This document shows, piece after piece, positions 10,101 through 17,739 of a stretch of DNA of 36,832 nucleotides; position 1 is the first letter of the stretch; each line of letters opens with the position of its first letter. Made by a program: the position numbers and the translations under genes. Origin of the DNA: JADJLQ01 sp031417835 (GTDB taxonomy: Bacteria; Bacteroidota; Bacteroidia; Chitinophagales; Saprospiraceae); assembly GCA_031417835.1 (NCBI GenBank), contig JANOWJ010000208.1, forward strand, positions 1 to 36,832. Direction: 5' to 3'. A model generated the notes under the pieces. That model worked only from the letters and a program-made list of their open reading frames with translations, was not told the origin of the DNA and did not search any database.

Positions 10101-10284
10101 CCCTGAATGGCCCTATGTTGCGCCATTTTAGAGCTTTAAAGTTTTTTTCATCGATCATCAAGGCAGGATTTGTTGGCACCATAGATCCTTGAGCGATCAC
10201 AGTTGGTGTTGTTTTCTTCTTTTGAGCAATTATAGATACCAAGATCATGCTACAAAGTGCAAGTGTGCAAAAGAATCGTTTCAT
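7105..10284 (-). CDS. Exported VPS10/sortilin-like BNR-repeat protein
   Basis: The protein has 1059 residues with a signal peptide (MKRFFCTLALCSMILVSIIA). The body is a large beta-propeller built of Asp-box/BNR repeats of the form S-x-D-x-G-x-T-W: KTTDGGTKW, KSTDAGNTW, RSHDGGKNW, KSTDGGDTW, RSDDGGSTW, ESTDGGRTF, KSDDRGISW, VTRDGGTSW and ISQDFGKNW are visible. About 10-11 repeats span residues 70-720. A C-terminal region with an Ig-like fold and a predicted helical or coiled segment (about 900-1040) completes the usual architecture of the 1000-1100-residue proteins annotated as VPS10 domain-containing or glycosyl hydrolase in Bacteroidota. Hydrolase activity is not demonstrated for the family, so a binding or sensing role outside the cell is as likely. 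Confidence 0.88.
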   Translation of the reverse strand: MKRFFCTLALCSMILVSIIAQKKKTTPTVIAQGSMVPTNPALMIDEKNFKALKWRNIGPFRGGRSTAICGIPDQMYTFYMGSTGGGVWKTTDGGTKWKNVSDGFFNTGSVGAINVAWSDPNVVIVGMGESPIRGVMTSHGDGVYKSTDAGNTWSAIGLNKVRQISRVRIHPDDPNTIYVAAQGSPYQATSERGIYRSHDGGKNWAKILFVDENSGASDLSMDMKNPRVLYASFWDHNRSPWYVRSGGQGSSIWKSTDGGDTWKKLSTGLPKALMGKIGISVSMANPQRVYAIIESDEGGLYRSDDGGSTWALINSDRILRARAWYYMHIYADPVNADRVIILNAPYLESTDGGRTFKNIQVPHGDNHDLWINPNNNLIMANSNDGGANISYNGGLNWSAQTNQPTAQFYRVNADNRFPYWVYGGQQDNTAIAVMSRTAGPGISGKDFINISGCESAWPAFDPNNPRYIYSGCYQGIIEEYDWETKESKDVMAYSFLGLGATPAEMKYRFNWNAPILVSKFNPKVIYHGGNKVLKSDDRGISWVELSTDLTRNDVSKQGRGGGPITNEGAGGENYNTLACLTESPLDEKVLWAGSDCGLIHVTRDGGTSWTNVTPPALKEGLINRIEVSPHDPAKVYIAYTRYKFNDFEPHILISQDFGKNWVDKVKGIGAEAHVRAVVEDPIRKNLLYAGTETGLYLSFNGGENWQKFQLNLPVVPITDLKVHQGDLIAATAGRAFWILDDLKPLHEYQSLDLDKKLKMYEPEQVVRYGGGAGIPGLPSSGDAGENPASGVSIYYSLNVKDTADHITVQISDPQGKLIREYGSKEKLSSKKTTRDTGMNRLVWDFRTEGQLLPDGLFVLGGNAGYKVAPGKYEAKITYAGIVESKMFEVKDDPRQKTTMDQFKEQQNILYEIKTSVDDIYDQVKNMRYIKEQINTFTKRTDAESKEVKDKATFIIKKMDSLEATIVQSKSKTFQDVINYENQLDAKLKHVMELIDEGVPPITQGQKSRSMDLIKEWVVTKQAVNKVIQEDVKSLNELIEKNKIPFISTEREPAKPKSKS

Positions 10285-10468
10285 ATTTGAGCTAAATTTT
10301 TATACAAATTATAAATTACTTAGCAATCAACGCAAAAGATGGCTGGATTAATTACGATTTGGAATAAAAAGGGCCATTAATTGACTTGTAGTCAAATAAT
10401 TCATATTACTAAATTGTGATCATTCTGCTCACAAAACTGCCCAATTTGTTAATTATGCTCAAACGAAC

Positions 10469-10499
10469 TTGATTACTAAAGATAATTCCTTTAACTTTG
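10469..10499 (+). promoter_or_regulatory. Bacteroidota-type promoter of the acyl-CoA dehydrogenase gene
   Basis: The -7 element TAACTTTG (10492-10499) matches TAnnTTTG fully. TTG at 10469-10471 is the -33 element with a 20-base spacer. The distance to the ATG at 10526 leaves a short leader of about 20 bases. Confidence 0.6.
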
Positions 10500-10525
10500 A
10501 GTCAAATTTATTAAAACTGTAATAT

Positions 10526-12346
10526 ATGTCAGTTCAAGCCCAGATACAATCCCTTAAAGGAGGCGAATTTTTAATCAAAGAATCGCTACCTGAAAATACT
10601 TTTATCCCTGAACAATTTGGGGAAGATGCCTTGATGGTCGCTAATACTGCATTGGATTTTTTAAATAACGAAGTCAGGCCTGTAGCGGAGCGGATCGAGA
10701 AACAGGAAGAAGGTCTTTCTGAAAAATTGATGGTCCGATTGGGTGATTTAGGATTTCTGGGCATTCATATGCCAGAGACCTATGGTGGTACAGATCTGGA
10801 TACGAATACGAATACGTTAGTGACAGACATCCTTGGTCCGATGGGTTCATTTTCGACTACATATGCAGCTCACACTGGTATAGGCATGTTACCAATCCTT
10901 TATTTCGGGACAGAAGACCAAAAAGCCAAGTTTTTACCAGGGTTGATATCTGGAGAAACTATAGCCAGTTATTGTCTTACAGAACCCAGTTCAGGATCAG
11001 ATGCATTATCTGCAAAGACCAAAGCAGAGCTTACGGAAGATGGCAATCATTATATCTTGAATGGTCAAAAAATGTGGATATCCAACGCTGGATGGGCTGA
11101 TTTATTTATCGTATTTGCTCAAGTATATGGCAAAGAATGGAAGGATGGAAAAGGTGGTTTTTCTTGCTTCATTTTAGAAAAAGGCCTTGAAGGCATGACA
11201 CTAGGTGAGGAAGAAAAGAAAATGGGTATAAAAGGGTCATCTACTCGACAGGTTTATTTTGAAAATGTAAAAATCGATACCAATGCTTTATTGGGGGAAG
11301 TGGGCAAAGGCCACAAAATTGCTTTTAATGCACTGAACATCGGTCGGTTTAAACTTGCGGCATTCTGTGTCGGCGGTTGTAAATCATTGATTGCCAAAAG
11401 TGCTCAATATGCCAATGAACGCATCCAGTTTGGTAAAAGCATAGGTCAGTTTGGAGCTATTCAATTCAAAATTGCAGAGCAGTTTATTCATGCATTTATC
11501 GGAGAAAGCACCTTATATAGGGTTTCAAACTTATTGCAGGAATACCAAGATCAAATGATATCAGACGGAATAGAGCCATCTGAAGCAAAACTAAAAGCAG
11601 CCGAAGAATATGCTATCGAGTGCTCTATTTTAAAAATCTATGCGTCGGAAGCATTAGATTATGTAGTCGATGAAGCAGTTCAAATCCATGGTGGTATGGG
11701 ATTTTCTGAAGAAAACCCGGTAGCAAGGGCTTATCGAGACTCCAGAATCAATCGAATCTACGAAGGGACCAATGAGATCAATAGATTGCTCATTTTTGAC
11801 ATGTTGATCAAAAGGGCTTTGAAAGGCCAAATAAATCTCACCGATGCTGCATGGGCGGTACAGAAAGAGCTCACTGCCATGCCTTCGATGGACAAACCTA
11901 CAGGAGCATATGCAGAGGAGTGGACCGCTGTACAGGATTTTAAAAAGCTAGCTTTACTCGTAGCCGGAGCTGCTGTCAAACATCAGATGGATGGCAAACT
12001 CAATCTGCAGGATGAACAGGAGATCGTGACGAACTTTGCGGATATGATGATAGATTTATTGAATGCAGAATCCGTTTTACTAAGAATAATCAAACAGCAA
12101 CAACTCCATATCAAGCCTGAAGTGAAACCTATTCAGGAAGCGGCCCTAAAAGTTTTCTTTCATGATGCAAATAATAGAATGAACAAAAATGCACTCGATG
12201 CATTAGCAAGTTTTTGTGAAGGTGACTTACTCAAGACCTTAGCTATGGGTGTGAAACGATTTACGAAGTATCCATTAGTCAATGTAAAAGAAAATAGAAG
12301 ATTGATTGCTCGAGCTGTGCTCAACGCAAATCAATATCCGTTATAA
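10526..12346 (+). CDS. Acyl-CoA dehydrogenase
   Basis: This 606-residue FAD enzyme oxidises acyl-CoA to trans-2-enoyl-CoA in beta-oxidation. Seen are the FAD/substrate segments YCLTEPSSGSDALSAKT and WISNAGWADLFIVFAQ, the helix segment RIQFGKSIGQFGAIQ, QIHGGMGFSEENPVARAYRD and the catalytic base E413 in IYEGTNEINR. The roughly 180 residues after the core form the extra C-terminal helical domain of the VLCAD/ACAD9-like branch, so the protein is longer than the 380-residue short-chain type. Chain-length preference cannot be read from the sequence. A perfect Bacteroidota promoter lies directly upstream. A TetR regulator and a ferredoxin gene follow, which suggests a fatty-acid-responsive module. 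Confidence 0.92.
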   Translation: MSVQAQIQSLKGGEFLIKESLPENTFIPEQFGEDALMVANTALDFLNNEVRPVAERIEKQEEGLSEKLMVRLGDLGFLGIHMPETYGGTDLDTNTNTLVTDILGPMGSFSTTYAAHTGIGMLPILYFGTEDQKAKFLPGLISGETIASYCLTEPSSGSDALSAKTKAELTEDGNHYILNGQKMWISNAGWADLFIVFAQVYGKEWKDGKGGFSCFILEKGLEGMTLGEEEKKMGIKGSSTRQVYFENVKIDTNALLGEVGKGHKIAFNALNIGRFKLAAFCVGGCKSLIAKSAQYANERIQFGKSIGQFGAIQFKIAEQFIHAFIGESTLYRVSNLLQEYQDQMISDGIEPSEAKLKAAEEYAIECSILKIYASEALDYVVDEAVQIHGGMGFSEENPVARAYRDSRINRIYEGTNEINRLLIFDMLIKRALKGQINLTDAAWAVQKELTAMPSMDKPTGAYAEEWTAVQDFKKLALLVAGAAVKHQMDGKLNLQDEQEIVTNFADMMIDLLNAESVLLRIIKQQQLHIKPEVKPIQEAALKVFFHDANNRMNKNALDALASFCEGDLLKTLAMGVKRFTKYPLVNVKENRRLIARAVLNANQYPL

Positions 12347-12391
12347 TCTGACACTTATGTCAATGCAAGCCAAATAAAAATAAATTATATC

Positions 12392-12523
12392 ATGAACAAA
12401 TATCCGAACACCTCCGACGAAACTTTAGAAACCGCTGCTGACTTATGGTTCCAACAATGGGTGGAAGAAAGCACCAATGATTTTGCCAATGTAGAGTTAG
12501 ATGATTTTATCCTGATAGACTAG
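12392..12523 (+). CDS. Small acidic protein, 43 residues
   Basis: An ATG at 12392 opens a 43-residue frame (MNKYPNTSDETLETAADLWF ... ELDDFILID) that stops at 12521-12523. It lies 45 bases downstream of the acyl-CoA dehydrogenase stop on the same strand and is probably co-transcribed. About a quarter of the residues are Asp or Glu. There is no signal peptide or known domain. The balanced composition and operon position argue for a real gene, but nothing shows its function. Confidence 0.45.
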   Translation: MNKYPNTSDETLETAADLWFQQWVEESTNDFANVELDDFILID

Positions 12524-12591
12524 TTCGATTTGTAAAGTAATACCAGACATTTAACAATCATCAAGCGTTTTAGATACCTAAAATCCATAGT

Positions 12592-13254
12592 TTACATTTC
12601 TCGCTCAAGTTGATTGCGCATTAAGGTCAATACATACTTTTTCCACTCAACTTTATTGATTTTATGCAGCGTTGATCGATGTTTTCCAGAGACCGTGGTA
12701 AGCTTTAGATAGCCTACGATCGTAGACCAAGCTGTAATAAAAAGCAGTTCCGGTTTATTTTTATTGACTACACTACCATCACCCCAGCCTCGTTCGATTT
12801 CCTTTATTGCGAGCGAAACCGGAATATTCTGAATGTCCTGAATTTTTTGATAAAAGATACTTTCTTTCATCGCGTTTGTCATTTTTGCAACATCCTGGCC
12901 TGCAGCCGAAGCTCTATTGATCGCCATATAATCCAGTAATGCTTCTATATATAGTGGGAAGTCTTCTGCAAAGTCAATATAAGTCTCTAAAAGTCCGATG
13001 ACTGAACGCATTCCCGTATCTTCTTTGAAAATGTGGACACTGGCATACATCAAGTCATTGAGTTTTTGCATCGCACGGTGAGTGATAGCCATGTATAAAT
13101 TTTCCTTACTATGGAAATAAAAATAGATACTGCCTTTACTCATTTCAGCGGCTTTGGCGACATCCTCCATTTTGGTATTGTCAAAACCTACCGCTTCAAA
13201 GACCAGTTCAGCAGCATTGAGGATCATGACCTCTTTCAATTCGCGTTTCCCCAT
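12592..13254 (-). CDS. TetR/AcrR family transcriptional regulator
   Basis: This 220-residue repressor has the usual TetR length. The N-terminal helix-turn-helix is clear: ILNAAELVFEAVGFDNTKME, then VAKAAEMSKGSIYFYFHSKE, then NLYMAI (residues about 10-57). The C-terminal ligand-binding part is helical and not recognisable by motif. It lies between the acyl-CoA dehydrogenase gene (convergent) and the ferredoxin gene (divergent). In many bacteria TetR proteins beside such genes (FadR/PsrA-like) sense acyl-CoA. That role is inferred here from context only. Confidence 0.9.
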   Translation of the reverse strand: MGKRELKEVMILNAAELVFEAVGFDNTKMEDVAKAAEMSKGSIYFYFHSKENLYMAITHRAMQKLNDLMYASVHIFKEDTGMRSVIGLLETYIDFAEDFPLYIEALLDYMAINRASAAGQDVAKMTNAMKESIFYQKIQDIQNIPVSLAIKEIERGWGDGSVVNKNKPELLFITAWSTIVGYLKLTTVSGKHRSTLHKINKVEWKKYVLTLMRNQLEREM

Positions 13255-13260
13255 CGGGCA

Positions 13261-13292
13261 CCAAATTAAGTATAATCTGCAATAAATGACAA
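13261..13292 (-). promoter_or_regulatory. Possible promoter of the TetR gene
   Basis: On the minus strand TTG (13290-13292), a 21-base spacer and TAATTTGG (13261-13268) differ from TTG/TAnnTTTG at one base. The transcript would be nearly leaderless. It faces the ferredoxin promoter about 20 bases away. Confidence 0.3.
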
Positions 13293-13313
13293 AGGCTATC
13301 GGCTTAGAAATCT

Positions 13314-13321
13314 TATCTTTG
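13314..13321 (+). promoter_or_regulatory. -7 element of the ferredoxin promoter
   Basis: TATCTTTG matches TAnnTTTG fully and lies 43 bases before the ATG at 13365. No good TTG is found at the -33 distance, so the promoter may need an activator or be weak. Confidence 0.45.
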
Positions 13322-13338
13322 CATGAACTTAATATCCT

Positions 13339-13357
13339 AAACCCTGTTAGTAGGTTT
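13339..13357. promoter_or_regulatory. Possible operator: AAACC-N9-GGTTT
   Basis: An inverted repeat (13339-13343 and 13353-13357) lies between the ferredoxin -7 element and the start codon, where a TetR repressor encoded next door could bind. The arms are only 5 bases, so chance is possible. Confidence 0.2.
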
Positions 13358-13364
13358 CTGAACT

Positions 13365-13712
13365 ATGGCAATACGAATCACCACTGAATGTATCAATTGC
13401 GGAGCTTGCGAGCCGGAATGCCCAAATAATGCAATTTATGAAGGCGGCGTTGACTGGGCCATCAACGACGGTAACACCGTGACAGGTGCTTATACCCTCG
13501 AGGACGGTACAATAGTAGACGCCAGTCAAAAAAACAAACCAATCGAACCAGATTATTATTTTATCGTGCCGGATAAATGCACGGAGTGCGTAGGATTCCA
13601 CGATGAGCCTCAATGTGCCGCAGTATGTCCCGTAGATTGTTGTGTGCCTGATGATGATCGGGTAGAAAGTAAAGATGAGCTCTTAGAAAGAAAGTCAAGG
13701 TTGCACCTGTAG
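13365..13712 (+). CDS. 2[4Fe-4S] ferredoxin
   Basis: This 115-residue electron carrier has two cluster motifs. The first is C9-x2-C12-x2-C15-x3-C19-P. The second has a widened loop, C72-x2-C75-x8-C84-x3-C88-P, with two extra cysteines (C92, C93). The x8 loop is typical of the YfhL/chromatium-type 2[4Fe-4S] ferredoxins of low potential. A roughly 45-residue insert separates the two halves. It has no signal peptide and is cytoplasmic. The nearby acyl-CoA dehydrogenase and TetR genes suggest a role in electron flow for lipid or acyl-CoA metabolism, but a general ferredoxin is equally possible. Confidence 0.9.
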   Translation: MAIRITTECINCGACEPECPNNAIYEGGVDWAINDGNTVTGAYTLEDGTIVDASQKNKPIEPDYYFIVPDKCTECVGFHDEPQCAAVCPVDCCVPDDDRVESKDELLERKSRLHL

Positions 13713-13986
13713 GTGGTCTATTGATATACTTACCTCAAACCGCCTGTAAATCTTCTCTTTGTCAGATTGATCCTTTTTTTTTGAAATCTGAATGGGCAAA
13801 ACAACACCGTCCAGACCTGCTTGAAGACACCAAGGTTGACTGTGGATAAACTTACGATTTTAGACACAAATACCAAGTCATACCTATCTTGCTTGAATCA
13901 ATACCGTTATCAGGAAAGATTAATGTATCAATAGAATTACTCTGAACTTATGCTTTGTTTATGCGGGTAATTATGTGGACCTGGTT
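13713..13986. other. Convergent intergenic region
   Basis: This region holds the 3' flanks of the ferredoxin (plus) and sigma factor (minus) genes. An imperfect stem (13711-13717 with 13739-13745, 21-base loop) could weakly terminate the ferredoxin transcript, but no T-run follows. A stop-free frame at 13679-13849 lacks an ATG and a recognisable product. No gene is supported. Confidence 0.5.
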
Positions 13987-14568
13987 TTAATAGGCCATTT
14001 CTACTTTTTCCTCCATCATTCGACGAAGATTGATCAGTGCATAACGCATTCTACCCAATGCGGTATTGATACTTACTCGAGTGAGCAGGGATATTTCTTT
14101 AAAGCTCATGTCAGCATAGTGCCTGAGTATGACGACCTCGCGCTGCTCAGCTGGTAATAGATCTACTAAGTCTTGAATTTTACGTGTGCCTTGTTCTTTG
14201 ATGAGGGATTGCTCCATATTATCATCATTGCTTTGGATCACGCTGAATACATCAAAATTATCATTAGACGACACATGAGCATTGCGCTTGGATCTGCGGA
14301 ATTGGTCTACACACATGTTGTAAGCTATTCGCATAGCCCATTGCAAAAATTTGCCTTCATGGTTGTATTTCCCTTTCCGTAAAGTGTCGATGATTTTAAT
14401 AAAAACCTCTTGGAAAATATCTTCAGCCATTTCCGAGTCTCTGGTGAAAAGATAAATCGAAGTGTAGATTTTTGTTTTGTGCCTTGTCAATAAAATTTCG
14501 AAGGCACGTTCATTACCAATAAGGTATTGTTGAATCAAATCCTGATCAGATAGCAGCATAACTTGCAT
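13987..14568 (-). CDS. RNA polymerase sigma-70 factor, ECF type
   Basis: This 193-residue sigma factor has region 2 (residues about 20-90: FEILLTRHKTKIYTSIYLFT, then AEDIFQEVFIKIIDTL, then KFLQWAMRIAYNMCVDQFRR) and region 4 (about 130-185: LPAEQREVVILRHYADMSFK, then EISLLTRVSINTALGRMRYA). It lacks regions 1 and 3, so it belongs to the ECF group. The start may be ATG 14568 or the ATG three codons later. No anti-sigma factor gene is adjacent, which differs from FecI/FecR-type loci and leaves the signal and regulon unknown. Confidence 0.93.
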   Translation of the reverse strand: MQVMLLSDQDLIQQYLIGNERAFEILLTRHKTKIYTSIYLFTRDSEMAEDIFQEVFIKIIDTLRKGKYNHEGKFLQWAMRIAYNMCVDQFRRSKRNAHVSSNDNFDVFSVIQSNDDNMEQSLIKEQGTRKIQDLVDLLPAEQREVVILRHYADMSFKEISLLTRVSINTALGRMRYALINLRRMMEEKVEMAY

Positions 14569-14890
14569 AACTATAATATTTTTTTGGTTCGTAAATAAAA
14601 TTATAGTGTAGAAGTTATGAATCTAATAGGCTGCTAAATTTAGATTAAATAATAAGGCCAAATATACATCAAAAAAGGTATCTAGTTAATACCTCTCCTT
14701 CTTTTTTTGAAGGAAAGCCCATATTTAACACTATTTTATGCTTTTTGGCTCTGATTATCAATGTATAACACAATAAAAATAAATTACACAAATCGATCAA
14801 CTGTAAAATACTGGTCTGAAGAATCATATCGTCAAAATTGCAAGTTGGATAAGTAGAGCTTTGTATCTTTGAAGCTAGATCTATAATAAT
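14569..14890. other. Divergent intergenic region between the sigma factor and uvrA
   Basis: This 322-base AT-rich region contains the upstream regions of both genes. A 7-base inverted repeat (AATCTAA at 14620-14626, TTAGATT at 14640-14646) lies about 55 bases upstream of the sigma factor start. No convincing coding frame was found: a minus-strand frame at 14669-14977 overlaps the uvrA start and resembles no protein. Confidence 0.5.
14838..14871 (+). promoter_or_regulatory. Promoter of uvrA
   Basis: The -7 element TATCTTTG (14864-14871) matches the Bacteroidota consensus fully. TTG occurs at 14838-14840 (23-base spacer) and 14845-14847 (16-base spacer), neither ideal. Initiation about 6 bases downstream supports the TTG start codon at 14891. 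Confidence 0.45.
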
Positions 14891-17737
14891 TTGGCTAAGA
14901 CGACTGCTAACCCTATTGACTGGGAAGATACCCGCACTTCTATATTTATCAAAGGAGCCAGATCCAATAATCTTCAAAACATCGATGTATGGATACCAAA
15001 ACGTAAAATCGTATTAGTGACTGGTGTGTCGGGGTCCGGCAAATCTTCTTTGATCATGGATACTTTATTTGCAGAAGGCCAACGACGGTACGTAGAAAGT
15101 CTCTCTTCTTACGCCCGCCAATTTTTAATGCGAATGAAAAAACCTGAGGTGGATTACATCAAAGGCATCTGTCCTGCCATCGCCATCGAACAAAAAGTAA
15201 GCACCAGCAATGCCCGATCTACGGTAGGCTCCATGACGGAGATTTACGACTATCTAAGATTACTTTACGCGCGGATAGGCAAAACGTATAGTCCAATCTC
15301 AGGAGAAATGGTCAAGCGTCACGAAGTAGGGGATGTGATCGATCATCTCAAAAAAAAGGCCAAAGGCACTCGGCTTTATCTCTTAATACCGTTGCCTGTA
15401 AAATATGACGACCGTACCCTGGCGCAAGAGCTTTCCATTTTATTGCAAAAAGGGTATACGCGGGTATTGCGAAACCACGAACTTTTTCAAATCGAAGAAA
15501 TCCAAAAATTAAAGAGTTGGCCTCTAAAAGAAAAACTCGCCAAAATAAAAGAAGAGCAGATCAGTATCTTAATCGACCGATTTGCATTAGATGCAGATGA
15601 TGAGGAATTAATGAATCGTATTACCGATTCCGTATCAACTTCTTTTGCCGAAGGCGAGGGTAATGCGATCTTATATAATCCGGACACTAAGACAACGCAA
15701 ACTTTTAACAACCGATTCGAAGCAGATGGTTTGATTTTTTTAGACCCGAGCCCTCATCTTTTCAATTATAATAATCCATATGGCGCTTGCCCCCGATGTG
15801 AAGGGTATGGTCGTGTCATGGGTATAGATCCAAATAAAGTCATACCGGATAAATCAAAATCTGTATACGAAGGTGCTATAGCTTGTTGGAATGGAGAAAA
15901 AGGGAATCTTTGGACGCAGGAGTTGATCAATAAATCCTCACACTTTGATTTTCCAATTCATAAACCGATCAATAAACTCAACAAAGACCAGTATAAGTTA
16001 TTGTGGAGTGGCAATGACTATTTTTATGGAATCGATGCATACTTTAAAGAATTAGAAGAAAAAACGTACAAGATTCAAAATCGAGTCATGCTGGCTAGGT
16101 TTAGAGGTAGGACCAATTGTCCCGAATGTGAAGGTGGTCGATTACGCAAAGAGGCGTCCTATGTGAAAATTAATGGAACCGCGCTTTCCCAACTGATCCA
16201 CCTACCTATAGACGAGTTATACGAACATATTAGATTGCTGAAAACTTCAAAACAAGATGAAAAGGTAGCCAACAGAATTTTAAGAGAGATCAATCAGCGC
16301 CTGGAAGTCATGTGTAAATTAGGGCTAAAACATCTGACCTTAGAGCGATTGGCATCTACCTTGAGTGGTGGTGAAACCCAACGCATAAATCTCACACGAA
16401 CCTTAGGCAGCAACCTTACCAGTTCATTATATATCTTAGACGAACCAAGTGTAGGATTACATCCATTAGACTCAGAAAAACTCATAGAAGTGCTGAAAGA
16501 GCTTAGAGATCTGGGCAATACAGTCATCGTAGTAGAGCACGAAGAAGAAATCATACGGGAAGCCGACCACATTATAGATATCGGCCCAGCTGCAGGCATC
16601 CATGGCGGCAAGGTAGTATTTTCCGGAACTTACAAGGCTTTTAATGAGCCGCATATACTAGGATTGACCGCTGCCTACATCCAGGGTGTCAAACGAATTG
16701 AGATTCCAGCATGGCGTAGAAAATGGACTGATAAAATTGTACTCAAAGGAGCCCATTTAAATAATCTTCAAAATCTTGAAGTTAAGTTTCCGCTCCATAC
16801 CATTACTACGATCACTGGAGTCTCGGGATCAGGTAAGACTACCCTACTCAAACATCTTTTGTACCCTGCCCTTGAACAATATTTAGCTGAAGGCCAAATC
16901 CATAATGTACAGGGTATGGAGTCACTATCGGGTGATCTCAACCGTATCAAAATGGTAGAGATGATCAACCAACATCCGATAGGAAAATCATCCCGATCCA
17001 ATCCGGTCACTTATGTCAAAGCCTACGATAGTATTCGAAAACTATTTTCTAATCAACACTTAGCCAAGGTGAGGGGATTCGGTCCTGGGCATTTTTCATT
17101 TAATGTAGAGGGAGGAAGGTGTGAAACATGCCAAGGTGAAGGTGAGATCACTGTGGAAATGCAATTTTTAGCTGATGTCAAACTGTTATGTGAAGATTGC
17201 AAAGGGAAACGATTTAAAGCGGAAGTCTTAGAAGTCAAATTTCATGAAAAATCTATGTTTGATGTTTTGGACATGAGCATAGAAGACTCTTTGATATTTT
17301 TTAAAGATCAAAAGGACATATTAAATAAACTTAAACCATTGAATGATGTAGGGCTCGGTTATGTAAAACTTGGCCAAGCATCCAGTACTTTATCCGGAGG
17401 CGAAGCCCAGCGGGTGAAACTAGCCAGTTATTTAACTAAGGAAGCAGGCCAGGAATCTATATTATTTATATTCGATGAACCTACTACGGGATTACATTTT
17501 CATGATATCCTCAAGCTGCTGGATGCTTTCAATGCTTTAGTAGAAAATGGCCATAGTGTGATCCTGATTGAGCATAATCTCGATGTTATAAAATGTTCAG
17601 ATTGGATCATCGATCTTGGTCCCGGGGGAGGCAAGGATGGTGGTAAGCTTATATTTTCAGGGACTCCAGAAGATTTAATCAAATGTAAAGAATCCCATAC
17701 CGGTCATTATCTCAAAGCCAAAATGAAGTTAAACTAA
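14891..17737 (+). CDS. uvrA: Excinuclease ABC subunit A
   Basis: UvrA is the damage-recognition ATPase of nucleotide excision repair; it acts as a dimer with UvrB. The 948 residues are the normal length. The two ABC modules show Walker A GVSGSGKSS (about residues 45-53) and GVSGSGKTT, signatures LSGGETQRINL and LSGGEAQRVKL, and Walker B YILDEPSVGLH and FIFDEPTTGLH. Zinc-binding CxxC pairs are visible (CPRC, CPEC, and the C-terminal finger CETC/CEDC). The start is TTG at 14891; no in-frame ATG precedes the first Walker A. It heads a same-strand run in which the M20-type gene starts 2 bases after its stop. SOS control cannot be judged here. Confidence 0.94.
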   Translation: MAKTTANPIDWEDTRTSIFIKGARSNNLQNIDVWIPKRKIVLVTGVSGSGKSSLIMDTLFAEGQRRYVESLSSYARQFLMRMKKPEVDYIKGICPAIAIEQKVSTSNARSTVGSMTEIYDYLRLLYARIGKTYSPISGEMVKRHEVGDVIDHLKKKAKGTRLYLLIPLPVKYDDRTLAQELSILLQKGYTRVLRNHELFQIEEIQKLKSWPLKEKLAKIKEEQISILIDRFALDADDEELMNRITDSVSTSFAEGEGNAILYNPDTKTTQTFNNRFEADGLIFLDPSPHLFNYNNPYGACPRCEGYGRVMGIDPNKVIPDKSKSVYEGAIACWNGEKGNLWTQELINKSSHFDFPIHKPINKLNKDQYKLLWSGNDYFYGIDAYFKELEEKTYKIQNRVMLARFRGRTNCPECEGGRLRKEASYVKINGTALSQLIHLPIDELYEHIRLLKTSKQDEKVANRILREINQRLEVMCKLGLKHLTLERLASTLSGGETQRINLTRTLGSNLTSSLYILDEPSVGLHPLDSEKLIEVLKELRDLGNTVIVVEHEEEIIREADHIIDIGPAAGIHGGKVVFSGTYKAFNEPHILGLTAAYIQGVKRIEIPAWRRKWTDKIVLKGAHLNNLQNLEVKFPLHTITTITGVSGSGKTTLLKHLLYPALEQYLAEGQIHNVQGMESLSGDLNRIKMVEMINQHPIGKSSRSNPVTYVKAYDSIRKLFSNQHLAKVRGFGPGHFSFNVEGGRCETCQGEGEITVEMQFLADVKLLCEDCKGKRFKAEVLEVKFHEKSMFDVLDMSIEDSLIFFKDQKDILNKLKPLNDVGLGYVKLGQASSTLSGGEAQRVKLASYLTKEAGQESILFIFDEPTTGLHFHDILKLLDAFNALVENGHSVILIEHNLDVIKCSDWIIDLGPGGGKDGGKLIFSGTPEDLIKCKESHTGHYLKAKMKLN

Positions 17738-17739
17738 CT

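Noticed and set aside
12568..12583. TTTTAG/CTAAAA hairpin between convergent genes
   Set aside because: The stem is only six AT-rich pairs with no clear T-run, too weak to call a terminator.
13679..13849. Stop-free frame of 57 codons behind the ferredoxin
   Set aside because: There is no ATG or GTG start and no recognisable product, and the ferredoxin already ends at its normal length. Chance is enough.
14669..14977. Minus-strand frame of 102 codons upstream of uvrA
   Set aside because: It overlaps the uvrA start, has no domain-like composition, and covers the uvrA promoter element.
14891..17737. Possible non-repair UvrA paralogue
   Set aside because: Length, both signatures, both Walker motifs and the C-terminal zinc finger fit ordinary UvrA.
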